The notes: generated by a model not told the origin, from the sequence alone. A DNA stretch of 49,626 bases from Gemmiger formicilis (GCF_900167555.1 NZ_FUYF01000016.1:1-49626), one strand, 5' to 3'. Positions 30,227 through 40,000 are shown, numbered from the stretch's first letter. Numbers and translations: made by a program.

Positions 30227-31000
30227 ATGTCCGAAACTCTAGGCTACATCCATTCTGTTGAAACCTTCGGCCTGGTCGACGGGCCGGGCGTGCGGTATAT
30301 CATCTTTTTGCAGGGCTGCGCCATGCGCTGCCAATACTGCCATAACCCCGAGACCTGGGCGTTTACGAAGGACACCGCCAGCACCCCGCAGGAGGCATTT
30401 ACTGCCGCCTACCGCTACCGCAACTACTGGCGCGGCAACGGCGGGCTGACCATCAGCGGCGGCGAACCGCTTTTGCAGCTGGACTTTGTCAGCGAGGTGT
30501 TCCGTCTGGCCCGCGCCAAAAAGGTGCAGACCGCGCTGGACACCAGCGCCCAGCCCTTTGCGCCCGACAACGCCGAATGGATGGCCCGCTTTGACCGTCT
30601 GCTGGAAAACACCGACCTCGTCATTTTGGATTTAAAGGAAATTGACGACGAGAAACACAAAAAACTGACCGGCCACAGCAACAAAAACATTCTGGCCATG
30701 GCACAGTATGTGGCGGCCAGGGGCGTGGACCTCTGGGTCCGCCATGTGCTGGTCCCCGGCCTGACCGATGACGCCGACGGCCTGCGGCAGCTGGATGCCT
30801 TTATTAAAACGCTGCCCACCGTGCGCCGCGTAGAAATTCTGCCCTACCACACGCTGGGACTGTTCAAGTGGCAGAACCTTGGTATCCCGTACCCGCTGGA
30901 CGGCGTGCGCGTACCCACGGCGGAGGAGGTCGAAACCGCGGAGCAGCTTTTGCATGTGCGCGATTATCCCGATGCACCCAAGGGCAGCACCGCAAAGTAA
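30227..31000 (+). CDS. pflA: Pyruvate formate-lyase activating enzyme (radical SAM)
   Basis: PflA installs the glycyl radical on PflB using S-adenosylmethionine and a [4Fe-4S] cluster. In 257 residues, GLVDGPGVRYIIFLQGC leads into the radical SAM motif CAMRCQYC (CxxxCxxC, about 31-38), and ISGGEPLLQ near 80 is the SAM-binding GGE motif. The ATG at 30227 has CGGAGG upstream; an earlier in-frame ATG at 30155 is in repeat DNA. No extra ferredoxin-like cluster domain is present, which separates it from activases of other glycyl radical enzymes. Confidence 0.97.
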   Translation: MSETLGYIHSVETFGLVDGPGVRYIIFLQGCAMRCQYCHNPETWAFTKDTASTPQEAFTAAYRYRNYWRGNGGLTISGGEPLLQLDFVSEVFRLARAKKVQTALDTSAQPFAPDNAEWMARFDRLLENTDLVILDLKEIDDEKHKKLTGHSNKNILAMAQYVAARGVDLWVRHVLVPGLTDDADGLRQLDAFIKTLPTVRRVEILPYHTLGLFKWQNLGIPYPLDGVRVPTAEEVETAEQLLHVRDYPDAPKGSTAK

Positions 31001-31038
31001 TTTCTACAAAAATGCTGGGAATTATTTTGGGGAAATGC

Positions 31039-31093
31039 TTGACATCCCTGCTGCAATATGGTAAAGTATATGCGTGGTTAGCGTCTACTAACC
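31039..31093 (+). promoter_or_regulatory. Promoter with GGTTAG-N6-CTAACC operator and no downstream gene
   Basis: TTGACA (31039-31044), exactly 17 bases, TAAAGT (31062-31067), then the operator GGTTAGCGTCTACTAACC at 31076-31093 near the expected +1. No credible gene follows for about 850 bases. Confidence 0.75.
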
Positions 31094-31257
31094 ATAACCA
31101 ACCTCGAACCGTCAACCGGCTGTTTGCCTCTCCGGTGCGGTTCCTGCCAATAACAGGCTGCGCCTCCGTTTTGGCGTTTTGCTCTGCGCCTTTTTAGCGG
31201 TCTGCTTATTGCGTTTTGCCCCCATCGTTCTCTGCTCCGGACGGTGGGGGATTTTTT
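31074..31257 (+). ncRNA. Candidate small regulated RNA
   Basis: Between the promoter at 31039-31067 and a terminator-like hairpin (CCCCCATCGT/ACGGTGGGGG at about 31219-31250 followed by seven Ts) lie about 180 bases without a start codon/ribosome-site pair. Possible helices are GAACCG/CGGTTC with inner ACCGG/CCGGT (31106-31144), CCTG/CAGG (31144-31158) and CGCC/GGCG (31162-31176). It does not match 6S RNA, tmRNA, SRP RNA or a c-di-GMP riboswitch as far as I can judge. An attenuated leader of a lost gene is an alternative. Confidence 0.5.
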
Positions 31258-31289
31258 TGTGCTTCGCGCAAAAAAATCGCGGCATCACG

Positions 31290-31850
31290 GTCACGGGAAA
31301 CCGAGGCCGCCCCTTTTGCGGTTTGTATGTAGGGCGGGGTGCCCTCACCCCGCCGCGGGGCGTCGGGGACGCCGCCCCCTACAGCGGCGAACCGCGAACT
31401 TTCCCGTTATGGCAGACGCCCGCAAAAAGGTCATCCCTCCCGGGACTATTGCAACCCTGTAGGGGCCGGGCATGCCCGGCCCGCGGCCTGACGAAAGCGC
31501 CCGTCTGCGGGAACCACCCCGGGCGGATATAGAATCCGCCCCTACGGGAAATCGCTGCCGCCCCTTTTGCGGTTTGTATGTGGGGCGGCGAACCGCGAAC
31601 TTTCCCGCTATGGCAGACGTCCGCGGCGGCCTGTGGGCAGGCCGCCCTACGCATCGCCCGCAAAAAGGTCATCCCTCCCGGGACTATTGCAACCCTGTAG
31701 GGGCCGGGCATGCCCGGCCCGCGGCCTGACGAAAGCGCCCGTCTGCGGGAACCACCCCGGGCGGATATAGAATCCGCCCCTACGGGAAATCGCTGCCGCC
31801 CCTTTTGCGGTTTGTATGTGGGGCGGCGAACCGCGGGCGTATATCCCGCA
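31290..31850. repeat. Repeat array with a ~178-bp direct duplication
   Basis: The block 31418-31595 recurs essentially identically at 31657-31834 (offset 239). Each block holds a TAGGGG/CCGGGCATGCCCGG unit (31460, 31699), GGGCGGATATAGAATCCGCC with CCCTAC (about 31520, 31759) and CCGCCCCTTTTGCGG. Between and before the copies are GTAGGGCGGGGTGCCCTCAC (31329), GGCGTCGGGGACGCC (about 31360) and GGCGGCCTGTGGGCAGGCCG (about 31625) units. No frame in this region is credible as a gene. Confidence 0.8.
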
Positions 31851-31865
31851 AACCCATCTTTCAAC

Positions 31866-31915
31866 AACAACCGCCGCCCGCCGTGGAAAACTTCCCCGGC
31901 GGGCGGCGGTTTATT
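31866..31915. terminator. Terminator of the aldo/keto reductase gene
   Basis: A perfect 15-bp stem, 31869-31883 with 31897-31911, rich in CCGCC/GGCGG, stands 16 bases beyond the - strand stop. Tails are TTATT on + and GTTGTTG on -, weak for both strands, but the stem is very stable. Confidence 0.75.
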
Positions 31916-31930
31916 GCGCGTAAATAGAAT

Positions 31931-32920
31931 TTATTTGCTGATCCTGTCGATTGCGGCCAACTCGTCGGGCGTGAACGTCGTGTGCTCCACGGCCTTGATG
32001 TTGTCCAGAATCTGCTGCGTTTTGGAGGCACCGATCAGAACCGTTGTGACCTCGTCGTGGTGCAGCAGCCAGGCAAGGGCCATCTCGGCCAGGGTCTGAC
32101 CGCGCTGCCGGGCAAGGTCGTTCAGGGCGCTGATCTGCGCAAGGCGCTCCGGCGTGATGTCCTTCTCCTTCAAGAACCGCCCGTCGGTGTGGACGCGGCT
32201 GTCGGCGGGGATGCCGTGCAGATAGCGGTCCGTCAAAAGCCCCTGCGCCAGCGGGCTGAAGGTGATGATGCCCTTGTGCAGCTTCGCGGCGGTATCCTTT
32301 AACCCGTTGTGCTCAATCGTGCGGTCAAAGATCGAATACCGGTTCTGGTTGATGACGAACGGTACATGCAGCTCGTCCAGAATGGCCGCGGCCTTTTCCA
32401 GCGTCGGGCCGTCGTAGTTGGACAGACCGGCGTACAGCGCCTTGCCGCTGCGCACGGCCTGCGCCAGTGCGCCCATCGTCTCCTCCAGCGGGGTGTTGGG
32501 GTCCATGCGGTGGTGGTAGAAAATGTCCACATAGTCCAGCCCCATGCGCTGCAGGCTCCGGTCCAGGCTGGCCAGCAGATACTTGCGGCTGCCCCAGTCG
32601 CCGTAGGGGCCGTCCCACATCAGGTAACCGGCCTTGGTGGAGATGATCAGCTCGTCGCGGTAGACGCCGAGGTCGTCCCGCAGAATTTTACCAAAATTCC
32701 GCTCGGCTGCGCCCGGCTCGGGGCCGTAGTTGTTGGCAAGGTCAAAGTGGGTGATGCCGTGGTCAAACGCCGTGCGGCAGAGCGCGCGCATATTCTCATA
32801 CGGGGCGGTGTCACCGAAATTATGCCACAGCCCCAGCGAGACTGCGGGCAGCATAAGGCCGCTGGCCCCGCAGCGGCGGTAGGGGATGACCTGATAGCGG
32901 TTTTGTGCGGCTTGGTACAT
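31931..32920 (-). CDS. Aldo/keto reductase (YghZ-like)
   Basis: This NADPH-dependent reductase has 329 residues in a TIM-barrel fold. HFDLANNYGPEPGAAE carries the catalytic Asp/Tyr, STKAGYLMWDGPYGDWGSRKYL includes the Lys and the insertion typical of the YghZ/L-glyceraldehyde-3-phosphate reductase group, VDIFYHHRMD carries the catalytic His, and VLIGASKTQQI near the C-terminus binds the cofactor phosphate. AAGGAGG precedes the ATG at 32920. It is divergent from the MarR gene, whose operators lie within about 140 bases, so it may be a MarR target. Confidence 0.92.
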   Translation of the reverse strand: MYQAAQNRYQVIPYRRCGASGLMLPAVSLGLWHNFGDTAPYENMRALCRTAFDHGITHFDLANNYGPEPGAAERNFGKILRDDLGVYRDELIISTKAGYLMWDGPYGDWGSRKYLLASLDRSLQRMGLDYVDIFYHHRMDPNTPLEETMGALAQAVRSGKALYAGLSNYDGPTLEKAAAILDELHVPFVINQNRYSIFDRTIEHNGLKDTAAKLHKGIITFSPLAQGLLTDRYLHGIPADSRVHTDGRFLKEKDITPERLAQISALNDLARQRGQTLAEMALAWLLHHDEVTTVLIGASKTQQILDNIKAVEHTTFTPDELAAIDRISK

Positions 32921-32947
32921 GGGGAAAGCCTCCTTTGCTTTTCTTTC

Positions 32948-32976
32948 ATTATAATATCCGCGGCGGGTGCAGACAA
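32948..32976 (-). promoter_or_regulatory. Promoter of the aldo/keto reductase gene
   Basis: On the - strand TTGTCT (32976-32971), 17 bases, TATAAT (32953-32948), 28 bases before the start codon. Confidence 0.75.
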
Positions 32977-33015
32977 TGTGAAAGCTGCACAAAAAGCAGC
33001 ATCAAAATTCGACAC

Positions 33016-33060
33016 TTGACATAAATCCGATTTCGGACTATACTGGAATCCGAAATCGGA
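33016..33060 (+). promoter_or_regulatory. marR-type promoter with two palindromic operators
   Basis: TTGACA (33016-33021), 17 bases, TATACT (33039-33044). Operators TCCGATTTCGGA (33026-33037, in the spacer) and TCCGAAATCGGA (33049-33060, after the -10) are each palindromes and together form a larger inverted repeat. Centres are 23 bp apart. This is a typical self-repression layout. Confidence 0.85.
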
Positions 33061-33078
33061 TTTTAAAGAGGAAAGAGA

Positions 33079-33543
33079 ATGGAAGAAAAGGAATCTCAGG
33101 CCCGCGCCCTGCTGGACAAAACGAACCGCCAGTTCAATGAGTGCAACGCCCTGTACCACGCGGCGGCGCAGCGGTGCGGCCTGTCGGACGCAGCGTTCTG
33201 GACGCTGTATGCGCTGGTGACGTCGTGCGAGCCGCTGACCCAGAACCGCATTGCGGCGGACTGGGGCATCCCCAAGCAGACGCTGAACTCCGCCGTGGCG
33301 GCCATGGTCAAAAAGGGCCTGCTGGCGCTTTGCCCGGGAAAAGGAGCCCACAGCGGAAAGATCGTGACCCTGACCGCCGAGGGCCGTGCGCTGGCCGAGC
33401 GCACCGTCGTGCCGGTCATCGCCGCCGAGGAAAAGGCCATCCGCGCCTTTGGCCTTGCAAGTGCCGAGGAAATGCACCGTCTGGCGCAGCGGCATCTGGA
33501 ATGCCTGCAGCGGGAGTTTGAAACGATAAGCGCCTTCCCCTGA
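33079..33543 (+). CDS. MarR family transcriptional regulator
   Basis: The 154-residue protein has the MarR winged-helix core: helix LSDAAFWTLYALV, then EPLTQNRIAADWGIPKQTLNSAVAAMVKKGLL as HTH and recognition helix (about 52-83), and a wing with KIVTLTAEGRALAE. Terminal helices provide dimerisation. RAGG-type site AAAGAGGAAAGAG precedes the ATG. The paired operators over its own promoter indicate autoregulation, and the divergent reductase and downstream MATE exporter are plausible targets. The last residues (SAFP) and the stop are encoded by the edge of a CCTTCCCC-type repeat, so the native C-terminus may have been changed by the insertion. Confidence 0.93.
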   Translation: MEEKESQARALLDKTNRQFNECNALYHAAAQRCGLSDAAFWTLYALVTSCEPLTQNRIAADWGIPKQTLNSAVAAMVKKGLLALCPGKGAHSGKIVTLTAEGRALAERTVVPVIAAEEKAIRAFGLASAEEMHRLAQRHLECLQREFETISAFP

Positions 33544-33738
33544 GGGGGAAGGTGGCCGAGGCCCCGCCCGAGGCCGGATGAGGGTGAACCTGCCGGAATT
33601 TCCCGCTAAAGGGATATAACGGCAAACTTTGCCCTCATCAGTCGCCTTCGGCGACAGCTTCAGTCTCCGCGCTAAGAGCCGCCTCCGGCGGTTGCGCTTC
33701 GACACGCGCCTGCGGGCGCAGCCCCGCGGGGGAAGCCT
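33529..33738. repeat. CCTTCCCC-type intergenic repeat, full copy
   Basis: This element of about 210 bp has edges GCCTTCCCC and GGGGGAAGCC and inner hairpins GTCGCCTTCGGCGAC, GCCGCCTCCGGCGGTTGC and GCGCCTGCGGGCGC. TTCAGTCTCCGCGCTAAGAG is shared word for word with 37427-37624. It overlaps the marR stop codon. Confidence 0.82.
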
Positions 33739-33766
33739 TTGAAAACGCGCAAAAACAGGAGCATTT

Positions 33767-35113
33767 ATGTCAAAATCAAACCAGATCCAACTGTCCGACC
33801 ACTTTACCACGGGGCGGCTGCTGAAATTCACGGCGTCGCCCATTATCATGATGATCTTCACGTCGATCTACACGATTGTGGACGGCTTTTTTGTCTCGAA
33901 CTGCGCGGGCAAAACGGCGTTCACGGCGCTGAACCTCATTTACCCCTATATCCAGATGCTGGGCTGCCTCGGCTTTATGATCGGCACGGGCGGCAGTGCG
34001 CTGGTCGCCATGACGCTGGGCATGGGCGATGAGAAGCGCGCAAACCAGCTGTTCAGTATGTTGGCCGTTGCGACTGTGGGCATCGGCGCGATTTTCAGCG
34101 TCATCGGCCTGGCACTGCTGCGGCCCGTGGCGCTGCTGCTGGGCGCAACGCCCGAGCTGCTGCCCAGCTGTCTGCTGTATGGCCGCATTTTGCTGACATT
34201 CCAAACGGCGTTCATGCTGCAATACCTGTTCCAGAGCTTCTTTATTGCCGCGGAAAAACCCAAGCTGGGCCTGTTCTTCACGGTGGCGGCGGGCGTGACC
34301 AACATGGTGCTGGACTTCGTGCTCGTCGGCGTGGCGGGTCTTGGGCTGGCCGGTGCGGCGTCGGCAACGGTCATCAGCCAGATGGTCGGCGGTGTGGCGC
34401 CCATTTTCTACTTTGCTAAGCGCCGTCCCGGCTGCCGCCTGTATTTCACAAAGCCGCTGTTCAGCCTGCGGGAGCTGTTCAAAGCCTGCACCAACGGCAT
34501 CAGCGAGCTGATGACGAATATCTCGATGTCGCTGGTCGGTGCGCTGTACAATATGCAGCTGCTCAAGCTGTTCGGCGCGGACGGCGTTGCGGCCTACGGC
34601 GTGCTTATGTATGTGGGCTTTGTGTTCGCGGCGGTGTTCATCGGCTATTCTCAGGGCACAGCGCCCATTGTCAGCTACCACTTTGGCGCGGACAATAAGG
34701 ACGAACTGAAAAACCTGCTGCGCAAAAGTGCGGGCATCATTGCGGTGGCCGGTGTGGCGATGCTGACTTCCAGTGAGCTGCTGGCCGAGTCGCTGGCCAA
34801 AATCTTCGTCGGCTACGATGCGGGGCTGCTGGCGCTGACGACCCACGGCATGAAGCTGTACTGCATCAGTTTTATCCTGTCAGGCTTCAACATCTTCGGC
34901 TCGGCGTTCTTCACGGCGCTGAACAACGGCACAGTGTCGGCGGCTATCTCCTTCCTGCGCACGCTGCTGTTCCAGGTCGTGTCCATCCTGACCCTGCCGC
35001 TTATCATCGGCGTGGACGGCATCTGGCTTGCGGTAGTTGCCGCCGAGGCCATGGCGCTGGTATGCACCGGAGGGTTTGTTGTGAGGGGGAGAAAGAGGTA
35101 TGGGTATCTGTAA
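33767..35113 (+). CDS. MATE family efflux transporter
   Basis: This cation-coupled multidrug exporter has 448 residues, 12 predicted membrane segments in two six-helix halves and the usual MATE length. LNLIYPYIQMLGCLGFMIGT and GTGGSALVAM in the first half, and NNISM-like TNISMSLVGALYNMQL in the second, fit the DinF/NorM-like branch common in Firmicutes. ACAGGAG precedes the ATG. It follows the MarR gene on the same strand beyond a repeat, so regulation by that MarR is plausible. Substrates cannot be told from sequence. Confidence 0.93.
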   Translation: MSKSNQIQLSDHFTTGRLLKFTASPIIMMIFTSIYTIVDGFFVSNCAGKTAFTALNLIYPYIQMLGCLGFMIGTGGSALVAMTLGMGDEKRANQLFSMLAVATVGIGAIFSVIGLALLRPVALLLGATPELLPSCLLYGRILLTFQTAFMLQYLFQSFFIAAEKPKLGLFFTVAAGVTNMVLDFVLVGVAGLGLAGAASATVISQMVGGVAPIFYFAKRRPGCRLYFTKPLFSLRELFKACTNGISELMTNISMSLVGALYNMQLLKLFGADGVAAYGVLMYVGFVFAAVFIGYSQGTAPIVSYHFGADNKDELKNLLRKSAGIIAVAGVAMLTSSELLAESLAKIFVGYDAGLLALTTHGMKLYCISFILSGFNIFGSAFFTALNNGTVSAAISFLRTLLFQVVSILTLPLIIGVDGIWLAVVAAEAMALVCTGGFVVRGRKRYGYL

Positions 35114-35135
35114 AAAGATAAGGCGTGCGATGTGC

Positions 35136-35320
35136 AAATAATAAATAAAAAATAATAAATAATAAAGAAGGTGGAGTTTGCGCCCGAGGGCGCAAACAAA
35201 ACGGGGTGTCGGGGACGCCGCCCCCTACAGCAACGGAAAGCGGGAATGCTTGCCTTTTAAAATGTGCCGCCGCGGGCGGCACACCACCTTTATTATTTCT
35301 TATTTATTATTTTTTATTTA
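35136..35320. repeat. AT-rich terminal-inverted-repeat element (MITE-like)
   Basis: About 37 bp of AT-rich sequence ending in GGTGG (35136-35174) is repeated in inverse at 35284-35320 (CCACCTTTATTATT...), with a few differences. Inside are a perfect 10-bp hairpin GTTTGCGCCC/GGGCGCAAAC (35177-35198), a GGGTGTCGGGGACGCCGCC unit with CCCTAC, and GTGCCGCC/GGCGGCAC. The AT-rich ends contrast sharply with the surroundings. Confidence 0.7.
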
Positions 35321-35323
35321 AAC

Positions 35324-35358
35324 AAAAAGCGGCTGTCCGGTTGGGCAGTCGCTTTTTT
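35324..35358. terminator. Bidirectional terminator between MATE and ANTAR genes
   Basis: A 12-bp stem AAAAAGCGGCTG/CAGTCGCTTTTT (one G-T pair) with T runs both ways lies 5 bases beyond the ANTAR gene stop. Confidence 0.85.
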
Positions 35359-35362
35359 GCTG

Positions 35363-35935
35363 TTATTCCTCCTCTTCCTCCTCCAAAATCTCCTGCGCGA
35401 CCTCGCCGCGGCTCATGCGGGTGTCCATGGCGCGCTTTTCGATCAGGCGGTGGGCGTCGGTCTCGGTGTAGCCTTTTTTCTCAATCAAATAGCACTTTGC
35501 GCGGTCCACCAGCCGCAGCTGGGCGATTTTGTCCAGCAGCTTTGCGTTCTCGGTCCGCAGCACGGCCAGGCGCTTGTAGCTGCTGGCCGCGATCTGCACG
35601 GCCTGCCGGAACTGTGCGCCGGTGAACGGCTTGGCCAGCACAAGCACGCCGAAATCCTGCAGCTTATCCGCGATCTGCTCCGCGGTGCCGGTCTTGGCCA
35701 GAAGGATGACGCCTGCGTCGGTCTTTTCCACGGCGTCGGTGCCCAGCTCGTGGCCGAACTCATCGGGCAGGGGCGTGTTGATGATGACGACCTCAAAGTC
35801 GTTGGTATCCATGCGGCGGCGCGCTTCGCCGCCGCTGGCGACAATCGTGGGGCGGGTATAGCCCAGCTCTCCGATATGCCGCGCCAGATATTCATTGGCG
35901 TTATTCCCCGCTGAAACGATCAGGGCTTTTGCCAT
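35363..35935 (-). CDS. ANTAR-domain regulator with degenerate receiver domain
   Basis: Residues 1-120 have a CheY-like receiver fold; where the phosphorylated Asp is expected the sequence reads VVIINTPLPDEFG, with Asn in place of Asp, so phosphorylation is unlikely. VLAKPFT retains the usual Lys-Pro. Residues about 135-183 are an ANTAR domain (KIAQLRLVDRAKCYLIEKKG...EAHRLIEKRAM-like), which binds paired hexaloop RNA hairpins and stops transcription termination in known cases. The protein ends in six Glu. It follows glnA on the same strand after a 163-base repeat-filled gap, and a glnA-ANTAR pairing is common in Clostridia, so regulation of glutamine synthetase by antitermination is the likely role. 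Confidence 0.9.
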   Translation of the reverse strand: MAKALIVSAGNNANEYLARHIGELGYTRPTIVASGGEARRRMDTNDFEVVIINTPLPDEFGHELGTDAVEKTDAGVILLAKTGTAEQIADKLQDFGVLVLAKPFTGAQFRQAVQIAASSYKRLAVLRTENAKLLDKIAQLRLVDRAKCYLIEKKGYTETDAHRLIEKRAMDTRMSRGEVAQEILEEEEEE

Positions 35936-35979
35936 AGGCTGCCCTCCCTTCCTGATAATTTACGATGAAGCTTTCGGAC

Positions 35980-36085
35980 AGGCCGTAGGGCGGGGTGCCC
36001 CCACCCCGCCGTGGGCGTGTGCCGCACGGAAAAGTTTTCTCTCCGGGCACACGGGCACGGCGGCCTGAGGGCAGGCCGCCCTACG
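35980..36085. repeat. Two palindromic repeats between glnA and the ANTAR gene
   Basis: GTAGGGCGGGGTGCCCCCAC with CCCGCC (about 35984-36009) and GGCGGCCTGAGGGCAGGCCG with CCCTAC (about 36059-36084). The two share GTAGGGCGG/CCGCCCTAC edges around different cores. Confidence 0.75.
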
Positions 36086-36098
36086 TACTCCCGTAAAA

Positions 36099-37409
36099 TC
36101 AAATGATCAGGAAGCTGTGCGCTCTTTCCCAGCTCTCGGTGTCGGGGGCACCCTCGGCGTCGTGGCAGAGCTGGGTCTGGTACTCAAAGTACTTGTTCAT
36201 CAGGGCAACGGGCAGCTCACGGCTGATAAACTCGCTCTGCCCGGCCACGGTGATGGCCTCACGCAGGGTGCGGGGCAGGCTGTCCAGACCCGCCGCGGCG
36301 CTGGGATGGAACAGATTGCGGTTCACGGCCTCGGGCAGGGGCAGGCTGTGCTCAATGCCGTCGAGACCGGCGGCCAGGATCAGGCCGATGACCAGATACG
36401 GGTTGCCCGCGGGGTCGGGCCCGCGCAGCTCAACGCGGCAGAACTCGCCGTGGGCGCTGGGCAGACGCACGAGCTGGCTGCGGTTCTGGCGGCTCCAGCT
36501 CACGTACAGCGGGGCCTCGTTTGCGCCCAGCCGCGCGTAGGAGTTGGGCACAGGGTTGCAGAACGCCGTCAGCTCCCGCGCGTGGGCCAGGATGCCCGCC
36601 ACAAAATGTCCGGCCTCGCTGTCGGGCGTAAAGGCGCCGTCAAACAGGTTCTTGCCGTCCCGCAGCAGCGAGACATTGACATGCAGACCGCTGCCCGGCT
36701 GGTTGGCCAAAGGCTTGGGCATGAAGCTGGCAAACAGACCGTTGCGGGCCGCAATGGCCTTGACGGTGCTCTTGAAGGTGTTCAGATTGTCGGCGGATTT
36801 CAGCGCCGTCGTGTAGCGGAAGCAGACCTCGTTCTGGCCGTGGCCGCTCTCGTGGTGGCTGTGCTCGGGGTGCAGGCCCATTTCCTCAATGGCAAAGCAG
36901 ATCTCCCGGCGGATGTTCTCGCCTTTGTCCAGCGGCGGGATGTCAAAATAGCCGCCTATGTCCAGCGGAATGCGGGTCGGGCTGCCGTGCTCGTCGGTCT
37001 CGAACAGGTAGAACTCGCACTCGCAGCCGACGTTGCAGACAAGGCCCATGGCGCGGGCACGCTTGGTGACGGATTGCAGGTAGCCGCGGCAGTTGCCCTC
37101 AAACGGCTTGCCGTTGGGCAGGGTGATGTCGCAGTACATGCGGATGACGCGGCCCTCGGTGGGGCGCCACGGCAGCACGGTGGCGGTGTCCGGGTCCGGC
37201 CAGAGCACAAGGTCGCTCTCCTCGACGTTCATGAACCCGGCGATGGACGACCCGTCGAAGCTGACACCCTCGGCAAAGGCGCGGGGCAGCTCACTGGCAA
37301 AAAGCGAAACGTTTTTCTGGTTGCCGAAAATATCGCAGAATGTCAATTTTGCGAACTTAACATCGTTGTCCTCAACAAAATTGAGAATGTCCTGTGCGGT
37401 GCGTTTCAT
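36099..37409 (-). CDS. glnA: Glutamine synthetase, type I
   Basis: GlnA makes glutamine from glutamate, ammonia and ATP. It has 436 residues, the short GSI-alpha length. FDGSSIAGF and DPDTATVLPW mark the beta-grasp domain and latch; ESGHGQNEVCFRYT holds metal-binding Glu/His; GSGLHVNVSL is the HxN motif; ELRGPDPAGNPYLVIG carries the substrate site. No adenylylation-type Tyr loop is evident, as expected for GSI-alpha. AGGAGG precedes the ATG. Its leader contains a full CCTTCCCC repeat and a 12-bp hairpin (37634-37669). A second, type III synthetase lies just upstream. Confidence 0.95.
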   Translation of the reverse strand: MKRTAQDILNFVEDNDVKFAKLTFCDIFGNQKNVSLFASELPRAFAEGVSFDGSSIAGFMNVEESDLVLWPDPDTATVLPWRPTEGRVIRMYCDITLPNGKPFEGNCRGYLQSVTKRARAMGLVCNVGCECEFYLFETDEHGSPTRIPLDIGGYFDIPPLDKGENIRREICFAIEEMGLHPEHSHHESGHGQNEVCFRYTTALKSADNLNTFKSTVKAIAARNGLFASFMPKPLANQPGSGLHVNVSLLRDGKNLFDGAFTPDSEAGHFVAGILAHARELTAFCNPVPNSYARLGANEAPLYVSWSRQNRSQLVRLPSAHGEFCRVELRGPDPAGNPYLVIGLILAAGLDGIEHSLPLPEAVNRNLFHPSAAAGLDSLPRTLREAITVAGQSEFISRELPVALMNKYFEYQTQLCHDAEGAPDTESWERAHSFLII

Positions 37410-37426
37410 AGGAACCTCCTGTAAAA

Positions 37427-37669
37427 GCCTTCCCCTGCGGGGGAAGGTGGCGCGAAGCGACGGATGAGGGGCGAGTGTGCCGCGGCAGACCGTGAACGGG
37501 TCGTATGGCAAGGCTGCCCCTCATCAGCCGCCTGCGGGCGGCAGCTTCAGTCTCCGCGCTAAGAGCCACCTCCGGCGGTTGCGCTTCGACACGCGCCTGC
37601 GGGCGCAGCCCCAAGGGGGGAAGCCGCAGATACTCGAAAGGCCCACCTGTGCGGGCGGGCCTTTCGAGC
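37427..37669. repeat. CCTTCCCC-type repeat and adjoining hairpin in the glnA leader
   Basis: 37427-37624 is a full copy of the roughly 200-bp element (edges GCCTTCCCC and GGGGGGAAGCC, shared core TTCAGTCTCCGCGCTAAGAG). Beyond it, 37634-37669 is a perfect 12-bp stem CTCGAAAGGCCC/GGGCCTTTCGAG without a T run. Both lie between glnN and glnA, so they would be in the glnA 5' leader. Confidence 0.75.
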
Positions 37670-37699
37670 TGGTGTAAGAAATAGGAAAAGGAGAATGGC

Positions 37700-37727
37700 G
37701 ATTGTAAAAGGGTGTAACCTTACACCC
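37700..37727 (-). terminator. Probable terminator of glnN
   Basis: On the - strand GGGTGTAA/TTACACCC with a GG loop is followed by TTTTAC, 183 bases past the glnN stop. Between them lie two palindromic repeats: GTAGGGGCGCATTCTATATG with CGCC (about 37821-37847) and GCGGGCGGATACGGGACCCG with CCCTAC (about 37866-37891). Confidence 0.6.
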
Positions 37728-37909
37728 GGCTGCGTCTTCACTGTGCGGGGCGGGGGCGCGGCCAGTAAGGAAAATGGCGTGGTGTGGGCGGGCTGTTGCT
37801 TGCGGGGAAACAACCCAACCCGTAGGGGCGCATTCTATATGCGCCCGTCAACCGGCAGCCTCTTGCGGGCGGATACGGGACCCGCCCCTACAAAAAGCGC
37901 GGGAGAAAA

Positions 37910-40000
<2,091 letters not shown>

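Noticed and set aside
31074-31257. c-di-GMP riboswitch or 6S RNA
   Set aside because: The characteristic riboswitch core words and the long closing stem of 6S RNA are absent as far as I can see by eye.
31179-31532. Open frame downstream of the candidate sRNA promoter
   Set aside because: It has no ribosome site and most of its length is palindromic repeat sequence; the terminator-like hairpin falls inside it.
31290-31850. CRISPR array
   Set aside because: Repeats are palindromes of unequal spacing and type, with no regular 30-bp repeat/spacer rhythm and no cas genes in the window.
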